Both the position numbers and the translations under genes were made by a program. Below the pieces are notes generated by a model that was given only the letters and a program-made list of their open reading frames with translations, was not told the DNA's origin and did not search any database. From NCBI RefSeq assembly GCF_029892425.1, contig NZ_JARXWB010000038.1, positions 1 through 64,000 on the forward strand: a DNA stretch of 64,000 bases. The letters are read 5' to 3'. Source of the DNA: Bradyrhizobium sp. BR13661 (GTDB lineage: Bacteria > Pseudomonadota > Alphaproteobacteria > Rhizobiales > Xanthobacteraceae). Below, piece after piece: positions 9,725 to 18,856 of this stretch. The first letter of the stretch is position 1. The number at the start of each line of letters is the position of its first letter.

Positions 9725-9771
9725 AGCGCCGAAGCTCGGCGGCCGCCGGCGCTGCTGAACGCGGCGTCGGC

Positions 9772-10779
9772 TCACAGACCGGGGCGATGAGGCTGCTCGC
9801 GGCTTCGCCATAGACGGGTGACCTTGTCAATCAGCGATGGGGTTTGAGAGCTCGGCAGGAAGGGATCGGCGTAGCATTGCGCATTGGCCGAGTGCGCCCT
9901 GTTCTTCACGATCTCGACGAGACCAACAGGGCCGGCGACGTAGACCGTATCCTCCAGCCCAAGCAGGGGCAGGTAGTGCGATGGGCGCCCAGGCCTGATC
10001 GGCAGCGTAGATCCGACCTCCGTCGTCGCAATGACGTCGCGGACACCGTCGTCGATCAGCCACTGCAACGAGGGAAGCATATAGAGATTATCGGCATCCC
10101 GGCTGCCGGCGACGACCGCCATCTCGCGGTTGCGCTGGGTCGAGCGCGCCGAGCGGGCGAGCGCCCAGATCGGGGCCCAGCCTGCTCCGCCGGCGATCAG
10201 CACCAGGGGCCCCTGGCCCTCTCGCAGATAGGCTCGTCCGAAGGGGCCTTGCACATGCGCTTTATGGCCGGGCCTGATGGCTTTGCCGAGCTGCCCCGAT
10301 ACGGTGCCGTCAGGCAGGCACCTGATGTGGAAGACGAGTTCGACTTCCTTACAGGAACCATCGAGCCTGAAGGTCGGGCTGAACTCACGCGCAGGATAAC
10401 CGGAAAACTTGACGCGCACGTATTGGCCCGGCCGAAACTCGAGGGGCGCTGAGGTCGTCAGCACGACTTCGGCGATCTCCGACGAGAGCTGGTTGATCTC
10501 AGTGACGGCGCCCGCCCGCTTCTCAGGTAGCGGCAATTCTTCGAATTCGATCTCGGCATCGCCTGCGACCGCTGCCTGGCAGGCGAGCACAGTTCGGCCA
10601 CGGCCTGAACCGCCGTCATCGACCGAGCCCGAGACGACCGTCACCCGGCAGCTCTGACATTGTCCCGATCTGCAGTCGTGTGGAACGAGAATCGAGCCGC
10701 CGAGCGCCGCGTCGATCAGGCTTTCGCCGGCGCGGGCTTCGACAGGCTTGCCGTTGATGATTACCCGACAATGCCTCAT
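9772..10779 (-). CDS. 2Fe-2S ferredoxin / FAD-NAD(P) reductase
   Basis: The start at 10779 gives MRHCRVIINGKPVEARAGES, the normal beginning of the ferredoxin domain; 335 aa. The plant-type 2Fe-2S ligands are CRSGQCQSC plus a later Cys in LACQ. A flavin-binding barrel follows (RPGQYVRVKFSGYPAREFSP), then the NAD-binding domain with LIAGGAGWAPI and the closing VAGPVGLVE. The architecture matches reductase components of oxygenases or desaturases, passing electrons from NAD(P)H through FAD to the cluster. The upstream gene on the same strand encodes a cytochrome b561/haem fusion 147 bases away, so the two may form an electron-transfer unit. No oxygenase is adjacent. Confidence 0.85.
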   Translation of the reverse strand: MRHCRVIINGKPVEARAGESLIDAALGGSILVPHDCRSGQCQSCRVTVVSGSVDDGGSGRGRTVLACQAAVAGDAEIEFEELPLPEKRAGAVTEINQLSSEIAEVVLTTSAPLEFRPGQYVRVKFSGYPAREFSPTFRLDGSCKEVELVFHIRCLPDGTVSGQLGKAIRPGHKAHVQGPFGRAYLREGQGPLVLIAGGAGWAPIWALARSARSTQRNREMAVVAGSRDADNLYMLPSLQWLIDDGVRDVIATTEVGSTLPIRPGRPSHYLPLLGLEDTVYVAGPVGLVEIVKNRAHSANAQCYADPFLPSSQTPSLIDKVTRLWRSREQPHRPGL

Positions 10780-10926
10780 CGCGAGGCCTCTTGGCGCTGC
10801 GAATGTCGGCGAGCAAGCCAATGTTCGCCGAGCCAGAATGCGATGCGCGGGTGAGGACGAGTCCACGCTTCAGTAGGGCCGCCCCGTAGTGGTCTCCGGT
10901 CGAGCCCGTCGCCCGTCATAAGACGC

Positions 10927-12669
10927 CTACTTCTGCGACACGACGCGCACCGGGCGGTTATGGCTCGCATGCCGCGTCTGTGCATGGTCGAAGACAGCGA
11001 CCCACATGTAGACATCGCGGCCTGGCACGAAAGCTTTGTCATACCTTCCATCGCTTTTCATGTTGCGCGTCAGCTCAAGCGTCCAATGTCCGTTGCTCCA
11101 TTTTGAAACCCCGGCGACATTGGCTCGCTCTCCTTCGGTGTCGCCGGCAATAATCACGCCGGGCAGGATCGTGCCGACGGGAATCCTCGCGTCGGCTTCC
11201 GGAGTGTAGGGTTCGCTCTCCCAGTCGAACATGTACCAGCGGCCGTTCTCGTCGTCGCTGCTGTTGGGATCAAGATCGAACTTGCCGAGGGCTGCGACTT
11301 GCGCCTTCCAGTCCTTGGGAAGCCGCAAAACCGTGACGGGCCCTTTGTCGTCCCGGTGGATGAACTTGAAGTTATAGGAATAGAGAGTACGGCCAGGCTT
11401 ATTCCAATAGCCGCCCTGATAGCGGGCATCGTAGTTCTGCTCGTCCAGGGTCGGGGCGTAGGGCGGGCCGATATATTGGCTGTCGACACGCCCGAGCATG
11501 CCCCCGCGCGACGCCTTCCACTGCCACATGTCTATGTAGCTGCCATCCGTCGTGTAGTGGAAGCCTCGGCCGTTGATCGGCATCGGTTTGCCGGGCAGCG
11601 GGTTGGCGCCGAGATCCGTTGCGCCTGCGCCGCCGAGCGATGGATTGTCCGAGAAAATGACCGCCAGTTTATCCTCGTAGAAGTCGGCGGCGTCTTGCAG
11701 ACCCGCACGCTCGTCAAGGGCGTGCCAGCCATCCTCTTGCTTGATGATCGGAACGCGACGGAGGGAGCGCGTGGGATCCTCCCAGCGGAAGGCAAAATAG
11801 ATCTTCTGCCCATCGTGCACGGCGCGCACCTCTACGAGCGATTCGCCCGATCCGCCCAGATTGGCACCTTGCTGCGTGCGAATGAAGACCGGGGCGGCGC
11901 GCGACCAGGTGGGATCGCCCATGGCACCGTCGAGCTTGGGCGCGGTGCTCACCCGCGCGATGACGAGCGTATCGCGCGTCGCCCAATCGAGCCCGGCGAC
12001 GCTGCATGCGACTGCGACCCCGATAGCAGCGGCGACGAGAAGAGGCTTCGGCCGCACGGCCTTCGTGATCGCGAGCGGCGTCGGCCGAAACACCCGGAAA
12101 ATCTGCTGCCAGCCGCCATAGAGATAATGCGCGGCGACGTGCGCGAAGATATAGACGAGCCCTATGAAGGCGGCGGTCGAGTGGAGATAAGCCCACCAGC
12201 CGCCATAGCCGAGATACATCATGACGCCCGTCCCCGTGAGGAAGATCACGAGCGCATAGGCGAACCAGTGCAGAACGACGTTGACGGCTCCCCACTTGAG
12301 GCGAGCCGGGGCGCGCATCGCGAGGATCCGCGTCTTGTTGGGGCTGTTGCGCTCGACGAGACCGCTGCGCGCGAGGTAGGCGACGTAAGCGGACCCGCAG
12401 AAGAAGACGGCGAGCCCGGCGAGGAAATGCCAGGAAAAGACCTCGCCCTGCGGCAGGACCGGAGCGAGCCATTTTGAGAGGGGGGCGTGCAGCGCGTCCG
12501 CTGCGATGCGTATGCCTGTAACGAGGCTTATGACGAACGCGAGTGCGGTCGCCCAATGGAGGGTTAGCGTCCCGACATCGGTGCGTGGCCGGCTTTCTTG
12601 AGTCTTTGTTTGAGCGAGGCGTCTCTCAGTCAAGGCATCGGCGTTCGTTCGAGCGGTGACATCGTTCAT
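10927..12669 (-). CDS. Cytochrome b561 fused to ethylbenzene-dehydrogenase-type haem domain
   Basis: 580 aa. The N-terminal half is a membrane cytochrome b561 module with about four to five helices and candidate haem histidines in TLHWATALAF, SWHFLAGLAVFF, VLHWFAYALVIF and YIFAHVAAHYLYGG. A further membrane segment (PLLVAAAIGVAVACSVAGL) leads to a C-terminal domain of about 340 residues. That domain opens with KLDGAMGDPTWSRAAPVF, the pattern of the ethylbenzene-dehydrogenase gamma/DMSO-reductase-type haem-binding domain. By topology the second domain should be periplasmic. The protein would link membrane quinol chemistry to a periplasmic b-haem; the donor and acceptor are unknown. A reductase gene follows on the same strand. 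Confidence 0.85.
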   Translation of the reverse strand: MNDVTARTNADALTERRLAQTKTQESRPRTDVGTLTLHWATALAFVISLVTGIRIAADALHAPLSKWLAPVLPQGEVFSWHFLAGLAVFFCGSAYVAYLARSGLVERNSPNKTRILAMRAPARLKWGAVNVVLHWFAYALVIFLTGTGVMMYLGYGGWWAYLHSTAAFIGLVYIFAHVAAHYLYGGWQQIFRVFRPTPLAITKAVRPKPLLVAAAIGVAVACSVAGLDWATRDTLVIARVSTAPKLDGAMGDPTWSRAAPVFIRTQQGANLGGSGESLVEVRAVHDGQKIYFAFRWEDPTRSLRRVPIIKQEDGWHALDERAGLQDAADFYEDKLAVIFSDNPSLGGAGATDLGANPLPGKPMPINGRGFHYTTDGSYIDMWQWKASRGGMLGRVDSQYIGPPYAPTLDEQNYDARYQGGYWNKPGRTLYSYNFKFIHRDDKGPVTVLRLPKDWKAQVAALGKFDLDPNSSDDENGRWYMFDWESEPYTPEADARIPVGTILPGVIIAGDTEGERANVAGVSKWSNGHWTLELTRNMKSDGRYDKAFVPGRDVYMWVAVFDHAQTRHASHNRPVRVVSQK

Positions 12670-13223
12670 TGCATAAAGCTGGCCCGCGGTAAACCAGCAC
12701 TTGAGCCGGAAAGCCGTCGAAGCATTGGGGATTTGGCGAGATGGACTTGGTCGCCGAAGAAGCCAAGGCGACCGACACGATCATTATGCGGTCGGCCAAC
12801 GAGCCGCGCTCGGGGCACGCAGTGCGTTGTGGCTAGGGGACGCTCCCGACGACTAGGCGCGTCCCAAGTACGCCGGTCTCGAAGCCTGGTCTCTAACCCT
12901 GCTTCGCTCTAGTGTTGGGGAGCTCAGATCGGGGCCGTTGCGCGGGTCGCCAGGCCGCGTCCATCATGAACTCGTCGGACACCGTTTGGAGGACATAGGT
13001 AACCTCCCGCTCAAATTGAATTTATTCAACAATTTCAATTATATGAGGTTGCATTTTTGTTCTGAATGGCGCGCCATTATTTCGTGAAGCCACTGACCAA
13101 CCGATCGTGTGCGAGTGAAGACTGTGAATGTGGAGGCTCAATTCAGCGCGTCGCGGCCTGCAAACGCTATGTCTGCTTCTGGAGAGGGGCGTAGGCAAGG
13201 TGGACCGTTCGCAGGTGCCAACA
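12670..13223. other. Intergenic region upstream of the cytochrome b gene
   Basis: No gene is supported. An AT-rich patch at about 13010-13070 stands out from the surrounding GC-rich DNA and contains the inverted repeat listed at 13016. Confidence 0.5.
13016..13029. promoter_or_regulatory. FNR/CRP-like inverted repeat
   Basis: TTGAATTTATTCAA is an inverted repeat (TTGAA-N4-TTCAA) of the FNR/CRP-family shape, in an AT-rich patch about 350 bases upstream of the cytochrome b561 fusion gene. The half-site differs from the canonical TTGAT. The distance is long, so the regulated gene is uncertain. Confidence 0.3.
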
Positions 13224-13445
13224 CTATCCCGTCCCCATCCTCACCCAGATCGAATAAAGGATCATGAAAATCGGCAGCGTGCCGAAGAACCACATGGCGG
13301 GCCGGTCACTGTCTTGCCGGGCGAAATCGCGGTTCGGGTCTGAATCGCGCGCGAACGGCGTTGAATCTCTCGTGGCGTGGCTTTCTCTCGCTGCGCGACG
13401 TAGTAGTCGTCGAATGGTCTTCTCAGTCTCGAATTTCACCGTCAT
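13224..13445 (-). CDS. Small single-span membrane protein, 73 aa
   Basis: Starts at the ATG at 13445, which overlaps the stop of the upstream gene in an ATGA junction, so the pair is likely translationally coupled. The first 50 residues are charged and soluble (TVKFETEKTIRRLLRRAARE). The C-terminus is one hydrophobic helix (MWFFGTLPIFMILYSIWV) ending at MGTG. This tail-anchored layout suggests a cytoplasmic domain held at the inner membrane. No family recognised. Confidence 0.55.
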   Translation of the reverse strand: MTVKFETEKTIRRLLRRAARESHATRDSTPFARDSDPNRDFARQDSDRPAMWFFGTLPIFMILYSIWVRMGTG

Positions 13446-13642
13446 TTCTTCGCCTCCAGCCCTAACTCCACGAGCCGGCGAATGGCTTCGGACCGCGATG
13501 GCGTGTCTAGCTGTGTGCGGGCCCATGCGTCGACTGCGGCGCCAACCTTGGGCGACAACCTTACTGCCGAGACAGGGTAGACTCCCCCGGCCTTCTTCGG
13601 TCGTCCTCTGCCTTTTTTGTTTACGGAAATTGCTTCCTTCAT
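13442..13642 (-). CDS. Small ribbon-helix-helix-like DNA-binding protein
   Basis: 66 aa. A basic N-terminus (KKGRGRPKKAGG, AT-hook-like) is followed by VYPVSAVRLSPKVGAAVDAW and then TPSRSEAIRRLVELGLEAKK. The second part matches the ribbon-helix-helix pattern of a short beta strand, a helix, SRSEAIRRLVE and a final helix. Such proteins are usually repressors or antitoxin-like regulators. It overlaps by four bases with the tail-anchored membrane protein at 13224, so the two are probably one unit. Confidence 0.65.
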   Translation of the reverse strand: MKEAISVNKKGRGRPKKAGGVYPVSAVRLSPKVGAAVDAWARTQLDTPSRSEAIRRLVELGLEAKK

Positions 13643-13725
13643 ATTTTTAGTTTACAAAAAATCGAGCCAAAACGGAAGTTGCAATTCCGCTTCGGCTCTA
13701 ACCTCGATCGCTGAAGGGTTTCAAG

Positions 13726-13833
13726 ATGACCGAAGCTGACAGCGTGCTTAGCACGCTACGGACAAACTCGCCCACAGAACTGCTGACGGACTCCGCTGGT
13801 GCGTTTCTATCCGGCCTCGCGCTCCAGTGCGGG
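13726..13833 (+). pseudogene. Small gene interrupted near its 3' end by the insertion sequence
   Basis: An ATG at 13726 with GAAGGG upstream opens a frame (MTEADSVLSTLRTNSPTELL...) that runs into the insertion sequence at 13834. Removing the element and one target duplicate continues the frame for RAHSY and a stop at about 15279, giving an original product of about 41 residues. No family is recognised. The frame is short, so the gene may be fortuitous. Confidence 0.3.
13824..13833 (+). repeat. Target-site duplication, left copy
   Basis: CCAGTGCGGG here is repeated exactly at 15257-15266 on the other side of the insertion sequence. The 10-bp length fits IS4-family target duplications. Confidence 0.85.
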
Positions 13834-15256
13834 CTACCGCATTCACACATCGAGGTTGAAGCCAGCAAGGATGTCTGATTCCGTATTGTCCGACTGGATG
13901 GGGGGAGGACCGCATGGAGGTTGGACTGGGCCGGTTTGGTGACCGTCGCCTGCAAAAAGGGGGGCGTTCCTTCTGGGCCGGCTCGTTGCCTCGGGCGGCA
14001 GGAAGCTGCGGGTGCGTCGATTGGGCGGCTCTCGGGCAGGAGAGATCCGCCTGACGCGGCTTTTGCGCAATGAAGCGTTCAGCTGCGAGGAGATGCTGGC
14101 GGAGGCAGCCGAACGGACGGCAGAACGTTGTGTGGGACGGCATGTCCTTGCGATCCAGGAGACGACTGTGCTGCGCTCGGAAGGCGGCGGGGGCGAGTAT
14201 CTGCATGCCGTGTTGGCCCTGGATGCGCAGGACGGAGCGATCCTGGGGCTGATCGGAGGCTGCTTGCTGGAGCGCACGGGTGGCCGGCGGGCAGCGCGCC
14301 GCTCCGTACCGATTGAAGAAAAAGAGAGCTTCCGATGGCTGGAAGGCGCCGACCATGCAGCATCTGTGTGCGCGGGCGCTGCTTCTGTCACGGTGATTGC
14401 TGATCGCGAGAGCGATATCTTTGAAGCGTTTGCGCTGCGTCCGGAACGCGTCGAACTGCTGGTACGTGCGGCTCATGACCGTGCGCTTGCCGATGGCGAT
14501 GCGCTGTTTGCGCGGGCCGATGCACTGCCCGCGATGGGGCGCGCGGAACTGGATTTGCCTGCCAGGCCCGGGCGCAGGCGGCGTATCGCGCAGCTTGAAA
14601 TACGCTTCCTGCCGGCCAGGATTGCCCGCCCCAAGAGTGGACTGCGCGCCGACTTGCCGGAAAGCGTCGCTGTCCACATGATTGATGTCCGCGAGGTCAA
14701 CCCGCCGGCTGGCGAGGCGCCGATCCACTGGCGGCTTCTGACGACACACGCAGTGGTCAGCGAGACGAATGCTTGGGAGATCGTCGATCTTTATCGGCAA
14801 CGCTGGGCAATTGAACAGCTGTTCCGCGTCCTGAAGAGCGCAGGCTTCGATATTGAAAATGTGCAGATCGAGGAGAAGGCACCCCGCGACCGGCTGATAA
14901 CTGCAACGCTGATCGCGGCTGTATGCATCCAGCAACTGGTGCACGCCCGTGATGGTGGTCCGGGAACGCTGCGGCCTCTGAGCGATGCATTCGAGCCCGA
15001 GGACATTCCACTGATCGAGGCCTGCTGCGCTGACCTCGAAGGCAAGACGGAGCGGCAGAAGAACCCTCATCCGAAAGGCTCGCTTGCGCGCGCTGCCTGG
15101 GTCTGCGCACGTCTCGGCGGATGGACCGGCTATTACGGCAAGCCGGGCCCGGTCGTCATGCTTCAGGGTTGGCTCGAGTTCCAAGCCATGAAGCGCGGCA
15201 CCAATCTCATGATGCGCCAGTCCCAGCAGGACAATACCGATGTGTGAATCGGGTAG
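13834..15256 (+). mobile_element. IS4-family (Tn5/IS50-like) insertion sequence, 1423 bp
   Basis: Terminal inverted repeats are CTACCGCATTCACACATCG at the left (13834-13852) and its inverted counterpart at the right (15238-15256), 17 of 19 positions matching. A 10-bp direct repeat (CCAGTGCGGG) flanks both ends. One transposase-like reading frame fills the element. Clean ends and an exact target duplication suggest a fairly recent insertion, while the transposase appears disrupted. Confidence 0.88.
13871..15247 (+). pseudogene. Tn5-like DDE transposase, N-terminus frameshifted
   Basis: From 14012 a 411-residue frame carries the Tn5-type core: EEKESFRWLEGA, ADRESDIFEAF (second catalytic Asp) and the Y-2-R-3-E-6-K signature YRQRWAIEQLFRVLK with the catalytic Glu. 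The N-terminal DNA-binding part lies in another frame (GLGRFGDRRLQK, from about 13914) and joins the core by a -1 shift at A5G6 (13954-13964). A further shift near 13900 links it to a start at 13871 (MSDSVLSDW). The first catalytic position is IQETT where Tn5 relatives have (I/E)DTT, so Asp is replaced by Glu. Either the gene is dead, or the A5G6 run works as a programmed frameshift. Confidence 0.8.
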
Positions 15257-15266
15257 CCAGTGCGGG
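15257..15266 (+). repeat. Target-site duplication, right copy
   Basis: CCAGTGCGGG, identical to 13824-13833, directly after the right inverted repeat. Confidence 0.85.
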
Positions 15267-15279
15267 AGGGCGCACTCCT

Positions 15280-16189
15280 ACTGATCTCGCAGACTAAGGA
15301 AATAGACATCAGCTGAAATCGAGCGGCTGATTGGGTTTACAACAGGAGCAGCAGGACGACGAGCGTCTCTCGGGGGGCAGACGCAGGCACGCTTGCATGA
15401 ATGGCGATGACCTCGAGCCAGACGACAGCGACGACGAGCCCTCCTTGGCAGCCTCACGGGTTGGGGCGCCGATCCCGACGATCAGGATCGATGGGCGGCA
15501 GGCTCCCGCGATGACCGGATGAGCACGATGGCCGCGAGTTTGAGGGCGTGGCGTGAGCGAACAGGTCGTGAGATACGCAGCTTCGCCTAAGCCGATGCAA
15601 AAGGCCGCAGCCTGGGACACAGACCGCGGCCCGCGCTTTGTCAAAAAATCCGGGTGAAAAAAGATCTAAGTGAAATATGCAGCCAGCCCCGGTGAGAGGA
15701 CGTTATCGCGCCCGTGATCAGCTGCAATATGATTTGGATCACAAATCATATTAGTAATTAATGTGAACCATGCGCTGAGGGAGAGCCCGCCGGGGCTGGC
15801 TAGCTGGCGGGCTCTCAACCCCAAGCACAAGACCGCCTTGCCCCTGCGATCCCGTCCCAAAGTCCACCCTGACCGATTCTTACTAACGGGTGGCAAAGAT
15901 CTCTGCGGAAGGGTTGAGGCGATGAACAAGGGCCCGCCATTCACGCAGCGGGCCTTCGTTCTGGTTCCTGGAATGTTCTTGGCGAAGGCAGCGGAATAGG
16001 CTTCCCGTAAGGGGAGCTGGCCCATTCTAACCCATAGTGGCCTCAGCTGATTTTGACAGTGGTTCTCAGCGGAAGAGCGGGTGCCGTCCGTATTGACCCC
16101 TTAGTTCCTAAGTCGAATCTCCTGGTTTGCTTTTCTTAATGGCCGTAATTATCCGGTCGTGAACACTGTTCCGAGGCGGGGCGGGTGCA
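15280..16189. other. Non-coding stretch with two strong hairpins
   Basis: No gene is supported over about 900 bases. A perfect 11-bp stem (GAGAGCCCGCC at 15781-15791 pairing with 15806-15816) and a second imperfect stem sharing the GCCCGC core (about 15928-15937 with 15948-15956) are present. Neither is followed by a T tract, so they look more like palindromic repeat units than terminators. Confidence 0.45.
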
Positions 16190-16402
16190 ATGCCAATCGA
16201 TCGACTTGTTCGAGAAGGCAAGGTTGAGCCCAAGGATGTCGCTCGGCTCGATCGCGCGTTCGCGATCACGCTAAAGTCACTACCCTAGTGGATCGCAACG
16301 ACCCAATTTGCGAGATCGTCGCGGCGGAAGGTGATCGAGACGGCTGCGCTAGCAAATTCTCCTGGCTTTCGTTTCGCTGAGGGCTCAAACTTCTCAAATT
16401 AG
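16190..16402 (+). pseudogene. Frameshifted remnant of a small conserved hypothetical gene
   Basis: The ATG at 16190 opens MPIDRLVREGKVEPKDVARL...AITLKSLP, then a stop. The next frame continues LVDRNDPICEIVA and a third reads RKVIETAALA. Joined, these match the pattern of a small helical protein I recall as common in Bradyrhizobium (MPID..V..G...P..V..L..AF...L..L.LVDRNDP.CE.VA.KVIE). At least two single-base shifts are needed, so the gene is inactive. Function unknown. Confidence 0.5.
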
Positions 16403-16433
16403 AGCAGGGAGATTTTCAAGAGGGGGCATTGCG

Positions 16434-16739
16434 ATGGCGAAACCTGCAGTTCCTCGTGCTAGGTTTCGAGGTTTGTTCGCTTTCTACGCAGCTAGGGCCC
16501 ACCACGATCACAACAACGACGGCGAAAATCGCCTGTTGAAGTTGTTTGGGTCGAGTGACCACATTTCAGACGGTCCACTTGAATCATGGTCGACCCGCAC
16601 CGAGCTACTCAGTCCCGAGATGATCAGCAATGTCCTCTCGCCTGTCGCACGTGAGGTTGTTTCGGGTACAGCCCACTACAATCACGCCAGTGACTTTCTG
16701 CATCGGCTGCTCCAAGAGATTGATCGGAAGGCCAACTAG
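16434..16739 (+). CDS. Hypothetical protein, 101 aa
   Basis: The ATG at 16434 follows an AGGGGG ribosome-binding site at a suitable distance. The product is soluble, with a basic start (MAKPAVPRARFRGLFAFYAA), a His-rich patch (RAHHDHNND) and a C-terminal helix (DFLHRLLQEIDRKAN). No domain, signal peptide or membrane span is recognised. It stands alone, just after a decayed gene. Confidence 0.45.
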   Translation: MAKPAVPRARFRGLFAFYAARAHHDHNNDGENRLLKLFGSSDHISDGPLESWSTRTELLSPEMISNVLSPVAREVVSGTAHYNHASDFLHRLLQEIDRKAN

Positions 16740-17198
16740 CTCTGCCGGGCACTAGACTCGCGACGCGCATTTGTTGATCGGTAAGGGGGAGGTCAACAGT
16801 AGCTGGAAGATTGTCCGTGCGGCCATATATTGCGCCGCTGGCCGGCTGCGCTCGACCCCATCCAGCATCAGGTTACCCCGTTGGTCTGTAACAGACCACG
16901 CCACATCCGTCGGTGCTTGCAAACTGAATTTTCAAACAGAGCAACTTCGTCGATGATCATGACGCGCAGCCCCAGAATGACCCGTGTCGAGTACAAAAAG
17001 CGATATTTGAGAAATTTGACAGGACAACGGTCTGCTAACGGGAGAGTTCACGCGCGCGACCTGGTAGAAATTTCATACCAAAAGCATTTGGCTTGCTTGG
17101 CGATCTCCGGTAGCTAATTGTATCGAGTGCCACCCCTGCAACCAGCCGAGGGTTTCAGCTCAACTCGCGCATCATCCTTTATCGAAAGCGTAAGCCGA
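16740..17198. other. Intergenic region, nothing coding seen
   Basis: Only short overlapping frames without protein character. It presumably holds the promoter for the NYN-domain gene that follows. Confidence 0.4.
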
Positions 17199-17825
17199 AT
17201 GTCTTCATCCTCAGCCGAAAGGATCGCGCTCTTCATCGATGGAGCCAATCTCTACGCCACGGCGAAAACATTGGGCTTCGACATCGATTACAAGCGCCTA
17301 CTGAAGGAGTTTCAGGGCCGGGGGACGCTGCTCCGGGCGTTCTACTACACCGCCATCATCGAAGATCAGGAATACTCTTCGATCCGGCCGTTGATCGACT
17401 GGCTTGACTACAACGGTTACACGGTCGTCACCAAGGCGACCAAGGAATTTATCGACGCTTCCGGCCGTCGCAAGGTCAAAGGCAACATGGACATCGAGCT
17501 CGCCGTGGACGCCATGGAGCTCACGGAGCACATCGACCAGATGGTGCTGTTCTCCGGCGACGGCGATTTCCGCTCCTTGGTCGAGGCCGTGCAGCGTCGC
17601 GGCGTGCGGGTCACGGTAATCTCCACCATCGCCAGCCAGCCGCCGATGATCGCCGACGAGCTGCGCCGCCAGGCCGACGTCTTCACCGATCTCGTCGAGC
17701 TGCAATCCAGGTTCGGCCGCGATCCTAACGAGCGTCCAGCGCCTCGCGAGCGAGGGGATCGCGAAGCGCGCAGCCATCTGCGGAAATCATTGCAGCAACC
17801 TAAGGGAAATGATCCTCCAGGCTAG
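17199..17825 (+). CDS. NYN-domain (LabA/DUF88-type) putative ribonuclease
   Basis: The ATG at 17199 gives MSSSSAERIALFIDGANLYA, the usual beginning; 208 aa. The NYN core (residues about 8-165) shows the acidic residues of the PIN-like active site: FIDGAN near the start, KGNMDIELAVDAM in the middle, and LFSGDGDFRSLVEAV at the third site, then GVRVTVIS. The tail is charged and variable. Family members bind or cut RNA and sit in the cytoplasm. It is monocistronic here. Confidence 0.88.
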   Translation: MSSSSAERIALFIDGANLYATAKTLGFDIDYKRLLKEFQGRGTLLRAFYYTAIIEDQEYSSIRPLIDWLDYNGYTVVTKATKEFIDASGRRKVKGNMDIELAVDAMELTEHIDQMVLFSGDGDFRSLVEAVQRRGVRVTVISTIASQPPMIADELRRQADVFTDLVELQSRFGRDPNERPAPRERGDREARSHLRKSLQQPKGNDPPG

Positions 17826-18856
17826 CGTCGGGAGCCATCTGACTGCCGGCAAGGATTAGCCGTCACGATCTGGGGGTATGCGAGCCTACGACAAGAAATG
17901 TTGCGCGGCGTCGTCACCCTTGGAGATTTCGACGGCGGGTGATGCGCTGCATTGCGAGCGTTGGTAGCAGGTGGCGGCCTGCACTTCGCCTGGGGTAGGT
18001 TGAGCACGTTCGGCACACCGCCGCCCGGCCACGAGGCGGCCGTCACCGTTTCCAGAAGACTATGCATTCTTCTGTCGGCGCTCCGACAGTTAAGTTCATC
18101 ACACTCCTGCGCTTTTCACACTTTGTCGCGCCACCTCGATCAAGTCGGCTCCCGCAGAGGGGGCCGCGCCTGTCCTGTTCGCGGCCACACGTTGAATACA
18201 CGCCACTTGGCTATATTCTAGAGAATATCAGAATTCCTAGTGTCCACCGCCACCACAGATCGGCGATTTGCGCGCTGAGTTGTAGTCGTCCGGAAATACC
18301 GGAACGGGACACTTCCTGTTTGTTTGCCTCAATCTAAAACAGGCTAGTCGGGATGCCGCCGTTGGCCGCGACCGAGCAATCGAGATGCCAGACATCGCGA
18401 TGAGCTACCCGGCTCGTCTTCCCCTTCTGCGGTCTACAGCAGCGCGGTTCATGCGCCCGCGGCGCACCGCGTGCATGCACACCGGCCGCGACGGCAAGCG
18501 ACAAGGCGTCGACGATGCAGAAAGCCAGCCCCGCGAAAAGTCGAAGTCTTTGTCTTGTCGACAGCGCTGACGACGAAGGCGGCATCACTCTCAATATGGT
18601 CGAGCAGGCCAACGTCGAGCTGCAGCGAAACGCCTCGGCGACCATAGTTTAGCTATGTGCGGCTTGCCTCTGTCGCATTCTTTTCAGCGAACCTGTGCTC
18701 AGAGCGCGACTGTTTTGCTCGACCATCCAAATTGTTCTGCCCTTCTCGATTTTGCGAGAAGATCGCCAATCTTACGATTGGCGAAGAAGCAGCGTTTACT
18801 TCAGGTAGGAGATCGTCATCATGGTGTCGACTTTGATAACTGCGCCAAGGGCGTCA
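17826..18856. other. Long non-coding stretch before the integrase pair
   Basis: About 1 kb without a supportable gene. A near-palindrome (tatattctagagaatatc, about 18211-18228) could be a regulator site or the edge of an integrated element; no tRNA gene or att repeat was recognised. Confidence 0.4.

Noticed and set aside
13748..15184. 478-codon minus-strand frame across the insertion sequence
   Set aside because: Antisense of the transposase, spanning the left end of the element; no protein character.
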